From contig NZ_JACHEB010000008.1 in the NCBI RefSeq assembly GCF_014201335.1, forward strand, positions 124,001 to 188,000: DNA of 64,000 bases. Direction: 5' to 3'. The stretch comes from Tunturiibacter gelidiferens (GTDB lineage Bacteria; Acidobacteriota; Terriglobia; Terriglobales; Acidobacteriaceae). The position numbers and the translations under genes are program-made. The notes under the pieces were generated by a model. The model made no database searches. It had not been told where the DNA came from and saw nothing but the letters and a program-made list of their open reading frames with translations. Each line of letters starts with the position of its first letter. Position 1 is the stretch's first letter. Shown here in pieces: positions 1 to 8,966 of the stretch.

Positions 1-963
1 AACCTTCGTCGCCTGCAAGCTGACCGACAAGCCTTTCCCTTCGCGCACCGTCTCGACCGATCTATAGACCGCGCTCGCAATCTCCCGCGAATCGATAGAC
101 TTCGCCGCTGTTTCAAGCGAGGGTACCAGCGGCAACCCGCCAGTCAGCAGCGTCGACAGCGTCCTAGAAAACAGCCCCACCTGGTACTTCAGCCACACAC
201 TGCCAAACACCGGCAGCTTGATGCGAATCTTGTCAATCAGGCTCGCGCCCGCATCCGTCTTCGACCAGCGATAAAGCAGAAACCCAACCACTCCCGCCAC
301 AACGGCCACATAGATTCCGTAAGACTGCGCCTCTTTCCCCAAATCAAGCAGAAACGTAGTCAAAGCAGGCAGCTTCGTCCCCAGCTGGTCATACAGCTGC
401 GCAAACCGCGGCACCACAAACGTGATCAAAAAGATAAACAGCCCGATCACCATCACCACCAGCAGCGCCGGATAGATCAAGCTCGCCTTCAGCTTCTTGC
501 GAAACGTTAGTGACACGCGCTGAAAGTCCAGAAACCGCTGCAGCACCTCTTCAAGATTTCCCGACCGCTCCCCCGCAAGCAGCGTCGTCGTATACACAAT
601 AGGAAATCCACCCTGCGCCTCGAACGCCTGCGAGATCGACTCACCCGTCTTCACCCGCGACGCCACATCCTCTAGCTGCGCACGAAAGTGCGGAATCTTC
701 TGCCTCTTTCCCAGCAGTTCGAGCGACCCCAAAATCGGCAACCCAGCCTTGATCAACGTCAAAAATTGCTGATTGAAGACGAGAAAAGTCTCCAGCTTCA
801 CCTTCTTCTTGCTCGCCCCCAGCGCGCTCTTCGCCTTCACCGAATAGACGTAGTAGCCAGCCTGCGTAAACCGCGCCTTCAGCTCCTCCGCCGTAGCCGC
901 CGCGTGGTTCTGCTCCATTACTCGTCCACGCTCATCCGCCAGCTTGATAACAAACTCAGTCAT
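1..963 (-). CDS. Type II secretion/type IV pilus inner-membrane protein (PilC/GspF family), 3' part outside window
   Basis: The reading frame is open from an ATG at 961-963 to the window edge, giving 321 residues without a stop, so the C-terminus is missing. The start is preceded by an AGAGGT ribosome-binding site. Near residues 60-190 there is the first T2SSF domain, with a GLPILGSLELL-type segment, a TGESISQAFE motif and the conserved LLAGERSGNLEEVL stretch, followed by a strongly hydrophobic helix (LLVVMVIGLFIFLITFVVPRF). The second domain begins near residue 265 (FSRTLSTLLTGGLPLV). Proteins of this family sit in the inner membrane and organise assembly of type IV pili or type II secretion pseudopili. 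Family assignment is firm; whether it is PilC or GspF cannot be decided without the neighbouring ATPase gene, which lies outside. Confidence 0.93.
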   Translation of the reverse strand, partial: MTEFVIKLADERGRVMEQNHAAATAEELKARFTQAGYYVYSVKAKSALGASKKKVKLETFLVFNQQFLTLIKAGLPILGSLELLGKRQKIPHFRAQLEDVASRVKTGESISQAFEAQGGFPIVYTTTLLAGERSGNLEEVLQRFLDFQRVSLTFRKKLKASLIYPALLVVMVIGLFIFLITFVVPRFAQLYDQLGTKLPALTTFLLDLGKEAQSYGIYVAVVAGVVGFLLYRWSKTDAGASLIDKIRIKLPVFGSVWLKYQVGLFSRTLSTLLTGGLPLVPSLETAAKSIDSREIASAVYRSVETVREGKGLSVSLQATKV

Positions 964-1241
964 AGACCTCTAATACGCACTAGCCAATTCAAGTAGCTCA
1001 ATCCATCTTAGACGTTCCAATAACAAAACCGCCCCTTACGCGCTTCAATCAGTGCCCACGTTACCATCCCCCGAATTGGTCACAGAATAGCTAAGGCAAA
1101 GACATAGCCTCCGTGTATCATCGCTTTGGCTTTTGCTACCGTTCGACAATGTCGCAGGCAGACGCAAACAATTACCCTGCAAATCGGACGACACTGCATC
1201 AAACCCGTTTCCGCTGAGCAACTTTTGAAGGACATGCCACA

Positions 1242-4200
1242 ATGACTGCGACCCCTTGGTGCAAGACCCCCTCCGGAGCCCGATCGCTCCTCGCCTTCCT
1301 GATCACCCTTCTCCTCACTGTCCCCACCTTCTCTCAAACACCAATCTTTCCAGTACTTCCATACGATTTCGCGCTCTTCCCATCGAGCAGCTATGCCTAC
1401 GCGGACTTCAATGGCGACGGTCAAGTGGACCAGGCCGCCCCAAACGGCATTAACGCGATAGGCATATCGTTCAACAATGGCGCGAATCACTCGCCAACCT
1501 TCGGCACCATTCAATTGGCATGCCAGCCACAGTTCGTTGTGGCAGCAGATCTAAATAATGACTCTAAGAGCGATCTCGCCTTCTCTTGCCAGACTCCCAA
1601 CCAGCCGGCGTACGTCGGGGTGGTGCTTGGCAACGGCGACGGGACCTTTCAGGCGGCGTCCTACTATGCAGTCCCAGGCGCGGCCAGCGTTCCGCAACTT
1701 ATTACCGTCGATCTGAACGGAGACGGTTATCTCGATGTCGCCGTCCTCACAGGATCTTCGCAGGTCGGTGTCCTGCTCAATCAGGGCAGCAGCAAACCAG
1801 GATCGCTCCTTACCGCTTCCCTCTACGCCGCGCCAACAGGTGTGTCTTTCCTCTATATAGGCGCCGGTGACTTCAACGGCGATGGCAAGCAAGACATCGT
1901 CGCAGGAAACACGCAAATTGCGGTCTACTACGGCAAGGGCGATGGAACGTTGAACACCCCGCAGCTCACAACTGCGACCATCTCAGGAAGCCAGCCCTTT
2001 GTCACTGGAGACTTTAATCGCGACGGCCTAGCCGACATTGCTTTTCTTGGATCGCCCGCACAGAGCCCTGCGACGTCACTTCAAATTTTGCTTGGCGATC
2101 CCAGCGGAAAGTTCACCACCGGCATCAATCTCGCGCTCGATCCGTCGGTGAACTACACCACGATCGTGCCTTTTCAAAACACCATCACGAGCAACGTCAC
2201 AAACTTCGCCCTTATCGGCAATGTGACCTCAATCGCCCTCAACGATGGCAACGGAAACTTGTCTCTGGGTGAAAGCTACGGCGTATCGACTTTTGCAATC
2301 GCACAGGCCGGGAGCAATGGAAACACCAACCTTTACTTCCAATCAAATGTGGAATCCGTCGCCTTAATTGGCAATGGCAACGGCACCTTTCAAGGTCCTC
2401 CAGCTACTGTGCTGGGAGGTGGAAGCAGCACAACGCTCGGCCTCGACCTAAATGCCGACGGAGTCGCAGATGCACTCTCCATCGACACCGCGGGCAACCT
2501 TGTGGCTGCTCTCGGCAGAGGTAACGGTAGGTTCTCGGTCACAAGTCGTACCCCCGGCACAGGTCAACTTCTCGTCACCGGCGACTTCAATGGCGATGGC
2601 AAGCTCGATGCCCTAACAATCATTCCAGGCAATGTCAATAATCAGGGCGGGGAGATCCTCTCCACCGCATCACTCTATTTCTATGCCGGCAATGGAGACG
2701 GAACCTTTCAGCCGAACACGACCCCTGTGAATCTCACGATATCCGCAGCGGGAACCCCTCTGGTTGGCGACTTTAACGGAGACAACAAGCTTGACCTCAT
2801 CCTCCCTTACGGAACTAATGTTGTAGAGGGACCTCAACCCCCAAACGGAGTTTTCTTCTTCGCGGGTAATGGCGACGGAACCTTCGCTGCTCCTGTCTCC
2901 TTGCCGCTTCCGTACAACACCATCGGCTTCGCCGTGGATCTGAACAACGACCATAAGCTGGACATAATTGGAGGCGGCACCGTTAGCCTTGGGAACGGCG
3001 ACGGGACCTTCACACAACAACCTCTCGGCATCACCGGAACCATCCTCGCAATGGGCGATCTGAACGGCGACGGCAAGTTGGATCTGGTGGTCGGCAATAA
3101 CAACGATCTTGGCTTGTATGCAGGAAACGGGGACGGTACGTTCCAGACCACCCCCTTCTACACACCCCAATTCTCAACCAGCTACAGCTCCGCTTCCGGC
3201 ATCGCACAGGTATCGATCGGGGATGTAAACGCTGATGGCCACCCGGACCTACTCGTGCAATATGGCTTCTTCCCCACACCGGGATTTGAGTTCGCGGTGT
3301 TTACCGGAGACGGTACAGGCAACTTCGCTAACAATCTCACCGTTTCTCTGCCGAGCAGACTTTCTGCCGCTACTGGCATCAGCACCTTTGCTCGAGTCAA
3401 TAATCAGGCGCCAGTTGGATCGAGCGACCACACTCTCGACTACCTATTCGGCACGGGGGGTGCTGTTGTCTCCCTGGTAAATCAGCTGAACCCCGCTCCG
3501 TCAGCTCCAGTTGCTCTATCCTCAAAGACGGTCCTCGCTGCCTCAGCAAACAGTGCAGCGCCAGGTCAGCAACTCACCCTTACTGCGACGGTCACAGGGG
3601 GCACTCCGACCGGCACCGTCTCCTTCGTTGCAGGTGGCAAAACACTCGGGACGGCACCTCTCACGAACGGAACAGCCACACTCGCGGTTTCATTTCCTGC
3701 AGCAGGGTCGTTTGCTGTCATCGCGAACTATTCCGGAGACAGCAACAACACACCAAGCTCCTCTAACCCGCTCTCGCTGGCAATCGCTCCAGTTGCTTCT
3801 AAAACGACACTTACCATCTCATCTGCCAGCGCCGGAACGAACCAGCAGCTAACGTTCACCGCAACCGTCTCGGGGCTCAACCCGACCGGAACGGTCACCT
3901 TTGCCTCCGCAACGGCCACCCTCGGCACTGCCTCCCTCACCAACGGCGTCGCCACCTTGCCCTTCACCTTCACCACCGCAGGCAGCTACGCAGTTACGGC
4001 GAGCTACGCAGGCGACCTCGATAACTCGAGCAGCACCTCTGCCGCCGTCACAGTTGCAATCGCAACGCCTGACTACTCCATCACTGCATCCCCATCCTCG
4101 GCGACCATCTCACCCGGACAGTCCGCAACGACCACACTCACAGTTACCCCAGTCGGCGGCTACAGCGGCACAGTGAAGTTCTCCTGCGGCACACTCCCCA

Positions 4201-4595
4201 GCGGAGCAACCTGCACCTTCGCCCCGGCCTCCGTAACGCCTACCAGTGGCGCTGCCACCAGCGTTCTGACCATCACAACCACCGCCCCTTCAACGGCCCG
4301 CCTCCGCGATCGATCGATCCCACTGCAAGGAATCGCATGGGCCAGCATCCTTCTGCTCACCCTATCCCCCCGCAAACTCCGCAGACTCAACCGCCGCTTC
4401 GCGCGCGCAACCCTGCTCACTCTCCTGTTAGCTGCCGGCTTGATCTCGTTCTCGGGCTGCAGCTCTTCTTCCCCCTCAAATAACACTCCGACAAATCCAG
4501 GCACTCCGGCCGGAGCCCAAACCATAACCTTGACCGCGGCAGACTCCTCCGGAAGCCTCTCGCACGCCATCAACTTCCAGGTGACGGTCCAATGA
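1242..4595 (+). CDS. Secreted FG-GAP/VCBS repeat protein with Ig-like domains
   Basis: 1117 residues. The start is an ATG with AAGGA about ten bases upstream. An N-terminal hydrophobic signal (LLAFLITLLLTVPTFSQ) is followed by many FG-GAP/VCBS repeats with calcium-binding loops such as DFNGDGQVD, DLNGDGYLD, DFNGDGKQD and DLNGDGKLD, expected to fold as a beta-propeller up to about residue 745. Two bacterial Ig-like domains (about 755-845 and 850-940), each with a GTVxF core and YxGD motif, and a further all-beta domain follow. Near the C-terminus are two hydrophobic stretches separated by a basic LSPRKLRRLNRR segment, the second ending in SGCSSSS, then a short beta domain. It is probably a cell-surface or secreted protein; no enzymatic motif is visible. 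It converges with the TetR gene across a shared terminator. Confidence 0.88.
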   Translation: MTATPWCKTPSGARSLLAFLITLLLTVPTFSQTPIFPVLPYDFALFPSSSYAYADFNGDGQVDQAAPNGINAIGISFNNGANHSPTFGTIQLACQPQFVVAADLNNDSKSDLAFSCQTPNQPAYVGVVLGNGDGTFQAASYYAVPGAASVPQLITVDLNGDGYLDVAVLTGSSQVGVLLNQGSSKPGSLLTASLYAAPTGVSFLYIGAGDFNGDGKQDIVAGNTQIAVYYGKGDGTLNTPQLTTATISGSQPFVTGDFNRDGLADIAFLGSPAQSPATSLQILLGDPSGKFTTGINLALDPSVNYTTIVPFQNTITSNVTNFALIGNVTSIALNDGNGNLSLGESYGVSTFAIAQAGSNGNTNLYFQSNVESVALIGNGNGTFQGPPATVLGGGSSTTLGLDLNADGVADALSIDTAGNLVAALGRGNGRFSVTSRTPGTGQLLVTGDFNGDGKLDALTIIPGNVNNQGGEILSTASLYFYAGNGDGTFQPNTTPVNLTISAAGTPLVGDFNGDNKLDLILPYGTNVVEGPQPPNGVFFFAGNGDGTFAAPVSLPLPYNTIGFAVDLNNDHKLDIIGGGTVSLGNGDGTFTQQPLGITGTILAMGDLNGDGKLDLVVGNNNDLGLYAGNGDGTFQTTPFYTPQFSTSYSSASGIAQVSIGDVNADGHPDLLVQYGFFPTPGFEFAVFTGDGTGNFANNLTVSLPSRLSAATGISTFARVNNQAPVGSSDHTLDYLFGTGGAVVSLVNQLNPAPSAPVALSSKTVLAASANSAAPGQQLTLTATVTGGTPTGTVSFVAGGKTLGTAPLTNGTATLAVSFPAAGSFAVIANYSGDSNNTPSSSNPLSLAIAPVASKTTLTISSASAGTNQQLTFTATVSGLNPTGTVTFASATATLGTASLTNGVATLPFTFTTAGSYAVTASYAGDLDNSSSTSAAVTVAIATPDYSITASPSSATISPGQSATTTLTVTPVGGYSGTVKFSCGTLPSGATCTFAPASVTPTSGAATSVLTITTTAPSTARLRDRSIPLQGIAWASILLLTLSPRKLRRLNRRFARATLLTLLLAAGLISFSGCSSSSPSNNTPTNPGTPAGAQTITLTAADSSGSLSHAINFQVTVQ

Positions 4596-4636
4596 TCGAT
4601 AGCGCAAAATAACGCGCGCACCACAACTCCACCAAC

Positions 4637-4668
4637 AAAAAATCCCCGAAGATCCATCGGGGATTTTT
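4637..4668. terminator. Bidirectional intrinsic terminator
   Basis: A stem with arms AATCCCCGA / TCGGGGATT and a 7-base loop is flanked by A-rich sequence on the left and a T-run on the right, so it can terminate both the FG-GAP gene from the left and the TetR gene from the right. Both genes end within about 45 bases of it. Confidence 0.85.
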
Positions 4669-4688
4669 CTTGCCTCCAAAGCGCCCAC

Positions 4689-5276
4689 TCACCCGGCCAC
4701 AATCCTGTCCAGCATGATCTCCAGCCCCTCCCTCGCATCTTGTACCGCGATCCGATTCCCTTCCAGACGGCTGATCATCAGCGCTCCCTCCAGCGTGGCG
4801 ATGATCATGTTTGCAACCCGTCGCGGCTGAACCTCACCCCGAATCTCCCCGTTAGCGATCCCGTCCTCGACGATGGTCGCAAGCCGCGCCTTCCACTCCT
4901 TCATTGCCACACACACCAAACTTCGCAGCACCGGATTTCCATCGTCCGCATCGATCGCCGTATTCATCAACGGGCACCCCCCAGGAAAGCCCCCCGGAGT
5001 CTCCGCAAACCGTCTTACCGAATACTTCAGCTTCTCCACCGCGCCGGGAATCGCGTCCTGCCCCTCTCGCCGAGCCTTCGCCACCCGCGTCCACGCATAC
5101 TGAAACGCTTCAGCAGCAAGCTCCTCCTTACTGGCGAAGTGCCGATACACCCCACCCTTCTCCAACCCCGTCGCATCCAGCACATCCTGCATTGAGCAGC
5201 CGGCAAAGCCCCGCTGATTGAAGATCGGGGCCGCCTCCTCGATGATTCTCTGCCGCGTTAACTCACCTTTTCCCAT
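4689..5276 (-). CDS. TetR/AcrR family transcriptional regulator
   Basis: 195 residues from an ATG at 5274-5276, preferred over an upstream in-frame start because GAGGT lies 8 bases before it and because the helix-turn-helix begins at once (MGKGELTRQRIIEEAAPIF). The DNA-binding domain spans about residues 8-55, with the typical GLEKGGVYRHFASKEEL recognition segment. The ligand-binding C-terminal half contains a GGCPLMN motif, seen in the TetR_C_6/LfrR-like group. It is divergently transcribed from a DHA2 efflux pump, and the intergenic region holds a 22-bp inverted repeat. The layout suggests a ligand-released local repressor of the pump and of itself. The function is inferred from family and position. 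Confidence 0.93.
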   Translation of the reverse strand: MGKGELTRQRIIEEAAPIFNQRGFAGCSMQDVLDATGLEKGGVYRHFASKEELAAEAFQYAWTRVAKARREGQDAIPGAVEKLKYSVRRFAETPGGFPGGCPLMNTAIDADDGNPVLRSLVCVAMKEWKARLATIVEDGIANGEIRGEVQPRRVANMIIATLEGALMISRLEGNRIAVQDAREGLEIMLDRIVAG

Positions 5277-5362
5277 ATCTTTACCTCGCCGCCATACCTG
5301 CTCCGAAATACTACAGCAGCAAGAAAACGCATCGTGCGGCTCTTCCACTGAATCAGATGCTT

Positions 5363-5384
5363 AAAGAAACCGTTCAGTCTCTTT
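5363..5384. promoter_or_regulatory. Candidate TetR operator
   Basis: An imperfect 22-bp inverted repeat in which 8 of 11 pairs match, with half-sites AAAGAxACxG and CxGTxTCTTT. It lies between the divergent TetR and efflux genes, 41 bases upstream of the preferred efflux start at 5426. That it binds the adjacent TetR protein is inferred. Confidence 0.5.
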
Positions 5385-5425
5385 TTCGAGACCGTGCCGG
5401 CGATTCACGAGGAGAACGAGACATC

Positions 5426-7075
5426 ATGGCCACCGCCACCCTCAGCGAACCAGAGCTAGCCGTCCCGCCAAGGCACAAGGTAACCAGTTCAGCCCCTCGA
5501 AGCCGCCCCCTCATCAACCCCTGGGTCGTCGCGCTCACCGTCACCCTGGCCACCTTCATGGAGCTGCTCGACACCTCCATCGCCAACGTCTCCCTCCCCT
5601 ACATCGCCGGCGGTCTCGGCCGCTCGTACGACGAAGTCACCTGGATCCTCACCACTTACCTCGTCGCCAACGCCGTCGTCCTGCCCATGTCCGCCTGGCT
5701 CTCCCGCGTCTTCGGCCGCAAGACCTATTACATGGCCTGCGTGACGCTCTTCACCATCACATCCTTCTTCTGCGGAATCGCCCCCACCCTTGGAATTATG
5801 TTGCTCTCGCGCGTCCTGCAGGGCATCGGCGGCGGCGGCCTCGCCCCGGTCGAACAAGCCATCCTAGTAGACGCCTTCCCTCCTGCCAAACGCGCCTCCG
5901 CCTTCGCCCTCTACACCGTGGCCATCGTCACCGCCCCCGCCATCGGTCCCGTCCTCGGCGGCTGGATCACCGATAACTACAACTGGCGCTGGGTCTTCTT
6001 CATCAACATCCCGGTCGGCATCCTCTCTCTCTTCCTGACCAACCGCTTCGTCCATGACCCACCCGCCTTCGCCGAGGAACGCAAAACCGTCCGCGTCAAT
6101 GGCAAGCTTCGCATCGACGGCATTGGCATCGCCCTCGTGGGCCTAGGGTCCGCAGCTCTCGAAGTCCTCCTCGACCGCGGCCAGATCGACGACTGGTTCG
6201 GCTCTCCCTTCATCATTTGGATGTTCGTCATCGGCGTTGGCTGCCTCACCGCGGCCGTCTTCTGGGAGCTTCACGTTCCAGACCCCATCATCGACTTCCG
6301 CCTGCTCAAGATCCGCAACTTCGCGTTCGCCAACTTCTTCTACTTCATCTTCGGCTTCGGCCTCTTCGCCTCCACGACGATGATCCCGCAGCTCCTTCAA
6401 TCTCTCTACGGCTACCGCGCCATCGATGCCGGCCTGGTCCTTGGGCCTGGCGCTCTGGTCATCACCTTCCTGGCACCCGTAGGTGCGCAGTTAGTGCAGA
6501 GAGGCATCGTCAAACCCCGCATCCTGCTCTTCGGAGCGGTGATGATCGTCGGCATGTCGTTCCTCCACTACAGCCACTTCAACCTCGACACCGACTACAA
6601 GCACTACGCCCTCGCCCGCGCCCTGCAAGGCCTCGGTTACGGCTTCTTCTTCGTGCCGCTCTCAGTCATCGCCTACTCGCAGCTCAGCCCCGCACAGAAC
6701 AACAAAGCCTCATCGCTCACCAACTTCTTCCGCAACTGGGGCGGCAGCTTCGGTATCGCCTTCATCACCACCATGTCCGAGCGGCGCCAAAACTTCCACC
6801 AGGAGCGCGTCGGCTCAACCATCGCCGCCTCCAGCAGCACCTTGCAGGAAAACATCCACCAGACAACGGCTTACCTGCAAGCCCATGGCTTCTCCCCAGC
6901 TGACGCCGTCACCGCAGCCTACGGACGCGTCTACGACCAACTCCACGCCCAAACCCAGCTGCTCGCCTTCATGGACTGCTTCCACATCATCGGTGTCGTC
7001 ACCCTCATCGCAGCCCCGCTCGTCCTGCTCACCAAGGCCTTCAAACCCAGCGGCAAATCCGAAGGTGCCCACTAA
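5426..7075 (+). CDS. DHA2 family MFS multidrug efflux transporter (EmrB/QacA type)
   Basis: 549 residues from the ATG at 5426, with AGGAG about 11 bases upstream. An in-frame start at 5357 would place the operator inside the coding region and is less likely. About 14 membrane segments are visible. Motif A-like SRVFGRK lies in the loop after the second helix, the motif C-like GPVLGGWI in helix 5, and the characteristic LDTSIANVSLPYIAG of DHA2 pumps in helix 1. The C-terminal half includes an amphipathic region (about residues 460-510) before the last helix. Members export lipophilic drugs or toxic metabolites by proton antiport in the inner membrane. No membrane-fusion (EmrA) gene is adjacent. 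It is divergent from a TetR gene, presumably its repressor. Confidence 0.95.
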   Translation: MATATLSEPELAVPPRHKVTSSAPRSRPLINPWVVALTVTLATFMELLDTSIANVSLPYIAGGLGRSYDEVTWILTTYLVANAVVLPMSAWLSRVFGRKTYYMACVTLFTITSFFCGIAPTLGIMLLSRVLQGIGGGGLAPVEQAILVDAFPPAKRASAFALYTVAIVTAPAIGPVLGGWITDNYNWRWVFFINIPVGILSLFLTNRFVHDPPAFAEERKTVRVNGKLRIDGIGIALVGLGSAALEVLLDRGQIDDWFGSPFIIWMFVIGVGCLTAAVFWELHVPDPIIDFRLLKIRNFAFANFFYFIFGFGLFASTTMIPQLLQSLYGYRAIDAGLVLGPGALVITFLAPVGAQLVQRGIVKPRILLFGAVMIVGMSFLHYSHFNLDTDYKHYALARALQGLGYGFFFVPLSVIAYSQLSPAQNNKASSLTNFFRNWGGSFGIAFITTMSERRQNFHQERVGSTIAASSSTLQENIHQTTAYLQAHGFSPADAVTAAYGRVYDQLHAQTQLLAFMDCFHIIGVVTLIAAPLVLLTKAFKPSGKSEGAH

Positions 7076-7203
7076 CGTAACCCGCACGACACGCCTCTGC
7101 CACCGAACGAACTTGTCGCGGACATCTCGTCGCGGACATCACTAAGACAGGTTCATTCCTCGACCCAATGTCGCTGTAGCATGTTGGGGAATGGGAGGGA
7201 CGC

Positions 7204-7977
7204 GTGCCGGACCCAACGAACCCACCGCCCCGAAGCGGCTGGATGTCAGACAAGATCGTGTCCGTCTCGCAAGAGGCCGACTTCGAGATCGCTCAACAGA
7301 ACCGGATAGAGCCACCGAAAGCAAGCGGGAAATTTGTCCTTCTCTTCGCCTTCCTGCTAGTCCAGCTATTGGTATACCCCTACGCGGGCTCCGGAGCCAC
7401 GATCTCCCTGTGGTTTCGGCTATTAAACGTACTGATCGCGTTTTCCAGTGTCTACGCCGTAAGTTTTCGCCGTGTGACATGGATAATTGCACTGGTTTTT
7501 GCAGCGCCTCTTCTGCTTGATCCCTTCATTCTGCACGAAATCACGATGAGCAAATTGCAACTTGCGCGTTCCGGCATGAGCGTAGCCTTCGATATCTTCA
7601 TCATCGTCGTCATCTTCAAAAGGGTCTTCCAGAGGGACGAAGCCACCTCAGACGCCATCTACGGCGCCGTATCGATCTACCTTTTAGCAGGCTTCGGGTT
7701 CTCCAGGATCTATTCCATTCTGGTCGCGTTTCAGCACGACGCTTTCTACCTTGATCCGGCGCTAAACCACCACACGCTACCCCTGCAATCAGATCTCACC
7801 TACTACAGCTTCCTGACAATGACATCGTTGGGAGCGGCCGGAATCTCCCCCGTCAGCGACCAAGCGCGGTCTTTATCCATCGTTCAATCCCTTTTGGGCA
7901 TTCTTTACTTAGGAGTTTTGGTCTCTCGCCTCATCGCCACTTATAAACCGATAAGCGGCTCCCCTGAACGGCGCTAA
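7204..7977 (+). CDS. Two-TM-pore ion-channel family protein with degenerate selectivity filter
   Basis: 257 residues from a GTG start with a GGGAGGG site just upstream; an ATG thirteen codons in is an alternative. Hydrophobic helices lie at about residues 43-65, 70-85, 90-105, 125-140 and 155-175. The C-terminal part (about 190-250) has the helix-pore-helix layout of the Ion_trans_2 family: YYSFLTMTSLGAAGISP followed by a last helix (LLGILYLGVLVSRLI). In potassium channels the pore reads TTVGYGDIxP. Here the corresponding TSLGAAGISP keeps the first Gly and the Pro but replaces Tyr, Gly and Asp. Membrane location is clear; potassium conduction is doubtful. It converges on the Fe-S carrier gene. 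Confidence 0.8.
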   Translation: MPDPTNPPPRSGWMSDKIVSVSQEADFEIAQQNRIEPPKASGKFVLLFAFLLVQLLVYPYAGSGATISLWFRLLNVLIAFSSVYAVSFRRVTWIIALVFAAPLLLDPFILHEITMSKLQLARSGMSVAFDIFIIVVIFKRVFQRDEATSDAIYGAVSIYLLAGFGFSRIYSILVAFQHDAFYLDPALNHHTLPLQSDLTYYSFLTMTSLGAAGISPVSDQARSLSIVQSLLGILYLGVLVSRLIATYKPISGSPERR

Positions 7978-8030
7978 ACGCGGACACCCGTCAGTGGCCA
8001 GCGATCTTCAGCCCTCAAGAAAAAAGCGCA

Positions 8031-8064
8031 AAAAAAGCTCCGGCAAACGCCGAAGCTCTTTTCT
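8031..8064. terminator. Bidirectional intrinsic terminator
   Basis: The stem AAAAGCTCCGGC / GCCGAAGCTCTTTT around an AAAC loop is flanked by A-run and T-run. It lies between the ion-channel-like gene from the left and the Fe-S carrier gene from the right. Confidence 0.85.
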
Positions 8065-8079
8065 TGGACCCTAAAAAAA

Positions 8080-8460
8080 CTAAACGCTGAAGCTTGATCC
8101 GCAACCGCAGGTGCTCTTCACTGCCGCATTCTCGAACTTGAATCCGGCGGCCTCGAGCGTCTCCACGTAATCCACCGTGCAGTTGCTCAGATACATCGCC
8201 GAAGTCGCGTCCACAAACACCTTTAGATCTTCGAACTTATAGACCTTGTCCATCATTCCGCTCTGATTTTCGAACGACATGGAGTATTGAAAACCCGAAC
8301 ATCCACCGCCAACCACACCAATCCGGAGACCAGCAGGAACCGGAGTCTGTGTCGCCATAATCTCCCGAACCTTAGTGATCGCGGCCGGGGTCAGCGTTAC
8401 AGGCGTAGTCGAAGCAGGTGCTCCAACAACGACTTCAGGGGTTACGGTTGCAGTAGCCAT
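8080..8460 (-). CDS. A-type iron-sulfur carrier (IscA/ErpA/HesB family)
   Basis: 126 residues. The ATG at 8458-8460 has AAGGAGA seven bases upstream and is preferred over a TTG two codons earlier. After a variable Ala/Thr/Val-rich N-terminus of about 20 residues, the conserved fold begins at TLTPAAITKVREIM. The three cluster-binding cysteines are present: one in GGGCSGFQY (about residue 55) and two in the C-terminal CGCGSSF motif. Such proteins receive Fe-S clusters from a scaffold and deliver them to apo-proteins in the cytoplasm. There is no isc or suf operon next to it, so it is a stand-alone carrier gene; which subfamily it belongs to cannot be settled here. Confidence 0.93.
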   Translation of the reverse strand: MATATVTPEVVVGAPASTTPVTLTPAAITKVREIMATQTPVPAGLRIGVVGGGCSGFQYSMSFENQSGMMDKVYKFEDLKVFVDATSAMYLSNCTVDYVETLEAAGFKFENAAVKSTCGCGSSFSV

Positions 8461-8659
8461 TGGCAAATCTCCTTGTCTCGTTCAGACATCCCTAAGTGTA
8501 TGCGCCTACCACCGCTCCGGCAAGCCCTCATTCTATAGGATGCACCACATCCTCATCCGATTCAGTCGGCTGCCCCACAATTCCTGCTACCATTGCACTT
8601 GTATCCCATCAATCATCGTGAAGCTTCTGCTCTTCATCTCGAACGCCTTCATCAATACC

Positions 8660-8791
8660 ATGGGCATCACCCAGCCCTCACCCAAGGCCGCAACCCGCGC
8701 TGCCTGGTTCATATTCATCATGTTATCCGCCGTCCTTGCCACGGTCGTGACGATAGCGGTTCTTGCCCTGCACTGGGCCACTCATCACTAA
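8660..8791 (+). CDS. Possible small single-span membrane protein
   Basis: 43 residues starting at an ATG (MGITQPSPKAATRAAW), with one hydrophobic helix of about 22 residues (FIFIMLSAVLATVVTIAVLAL) and a short His-containing end. The frame also stays open upstream and no convincing ribosome-binding site precedes this ATG. I do not recognise a family. A positively charged segment before the helix and good helix composition favour a real tail- or signal-anchored micro-protein, but the evidence is weak. Confidence 0.3.
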   Translation: MGITQPSPKAATRAAWFIFIMLSAVLATVVTIAVLALHWATHH

Positions 8792-8966
8792 CATTCCAGC
8801 CCCGTTACAACTTAGTCTCCCCCTCGAAAAACGCTGTCGAATCGATATCGTCAGAGCGTAGAATTGCGGCGGACGACCCTGCTGCCAAAGACCCAAAAAG
8901 TCGCACGAACCGGCACCGGACCGTCTAAAAAGTATGTCGGCCCTGTTTTAGGGCGGAGGAACCGCT

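Noticed and set aside
4160..4738. A 192-codon frame antisense to the end of the FG-GAP gene
   Set aside because: It crosses the bidirectional terminator and overlaps two well-supported genes; no domain.
6217..6903. A 228-codon frame inside the efflux gene on the same strand
   Set aside because: It is an Arg/Pro/His-rich out-of-frame shadow in GC-rich coding DNA; the true frame is a full DHA2 transporter.
7114..7140. A 12-bp direct repeat GTCGCGGACATC separated by three bases
   Set aside because: Too short and isolated to assign a role; probably chance or a small slippage duplication after the efflux gene.
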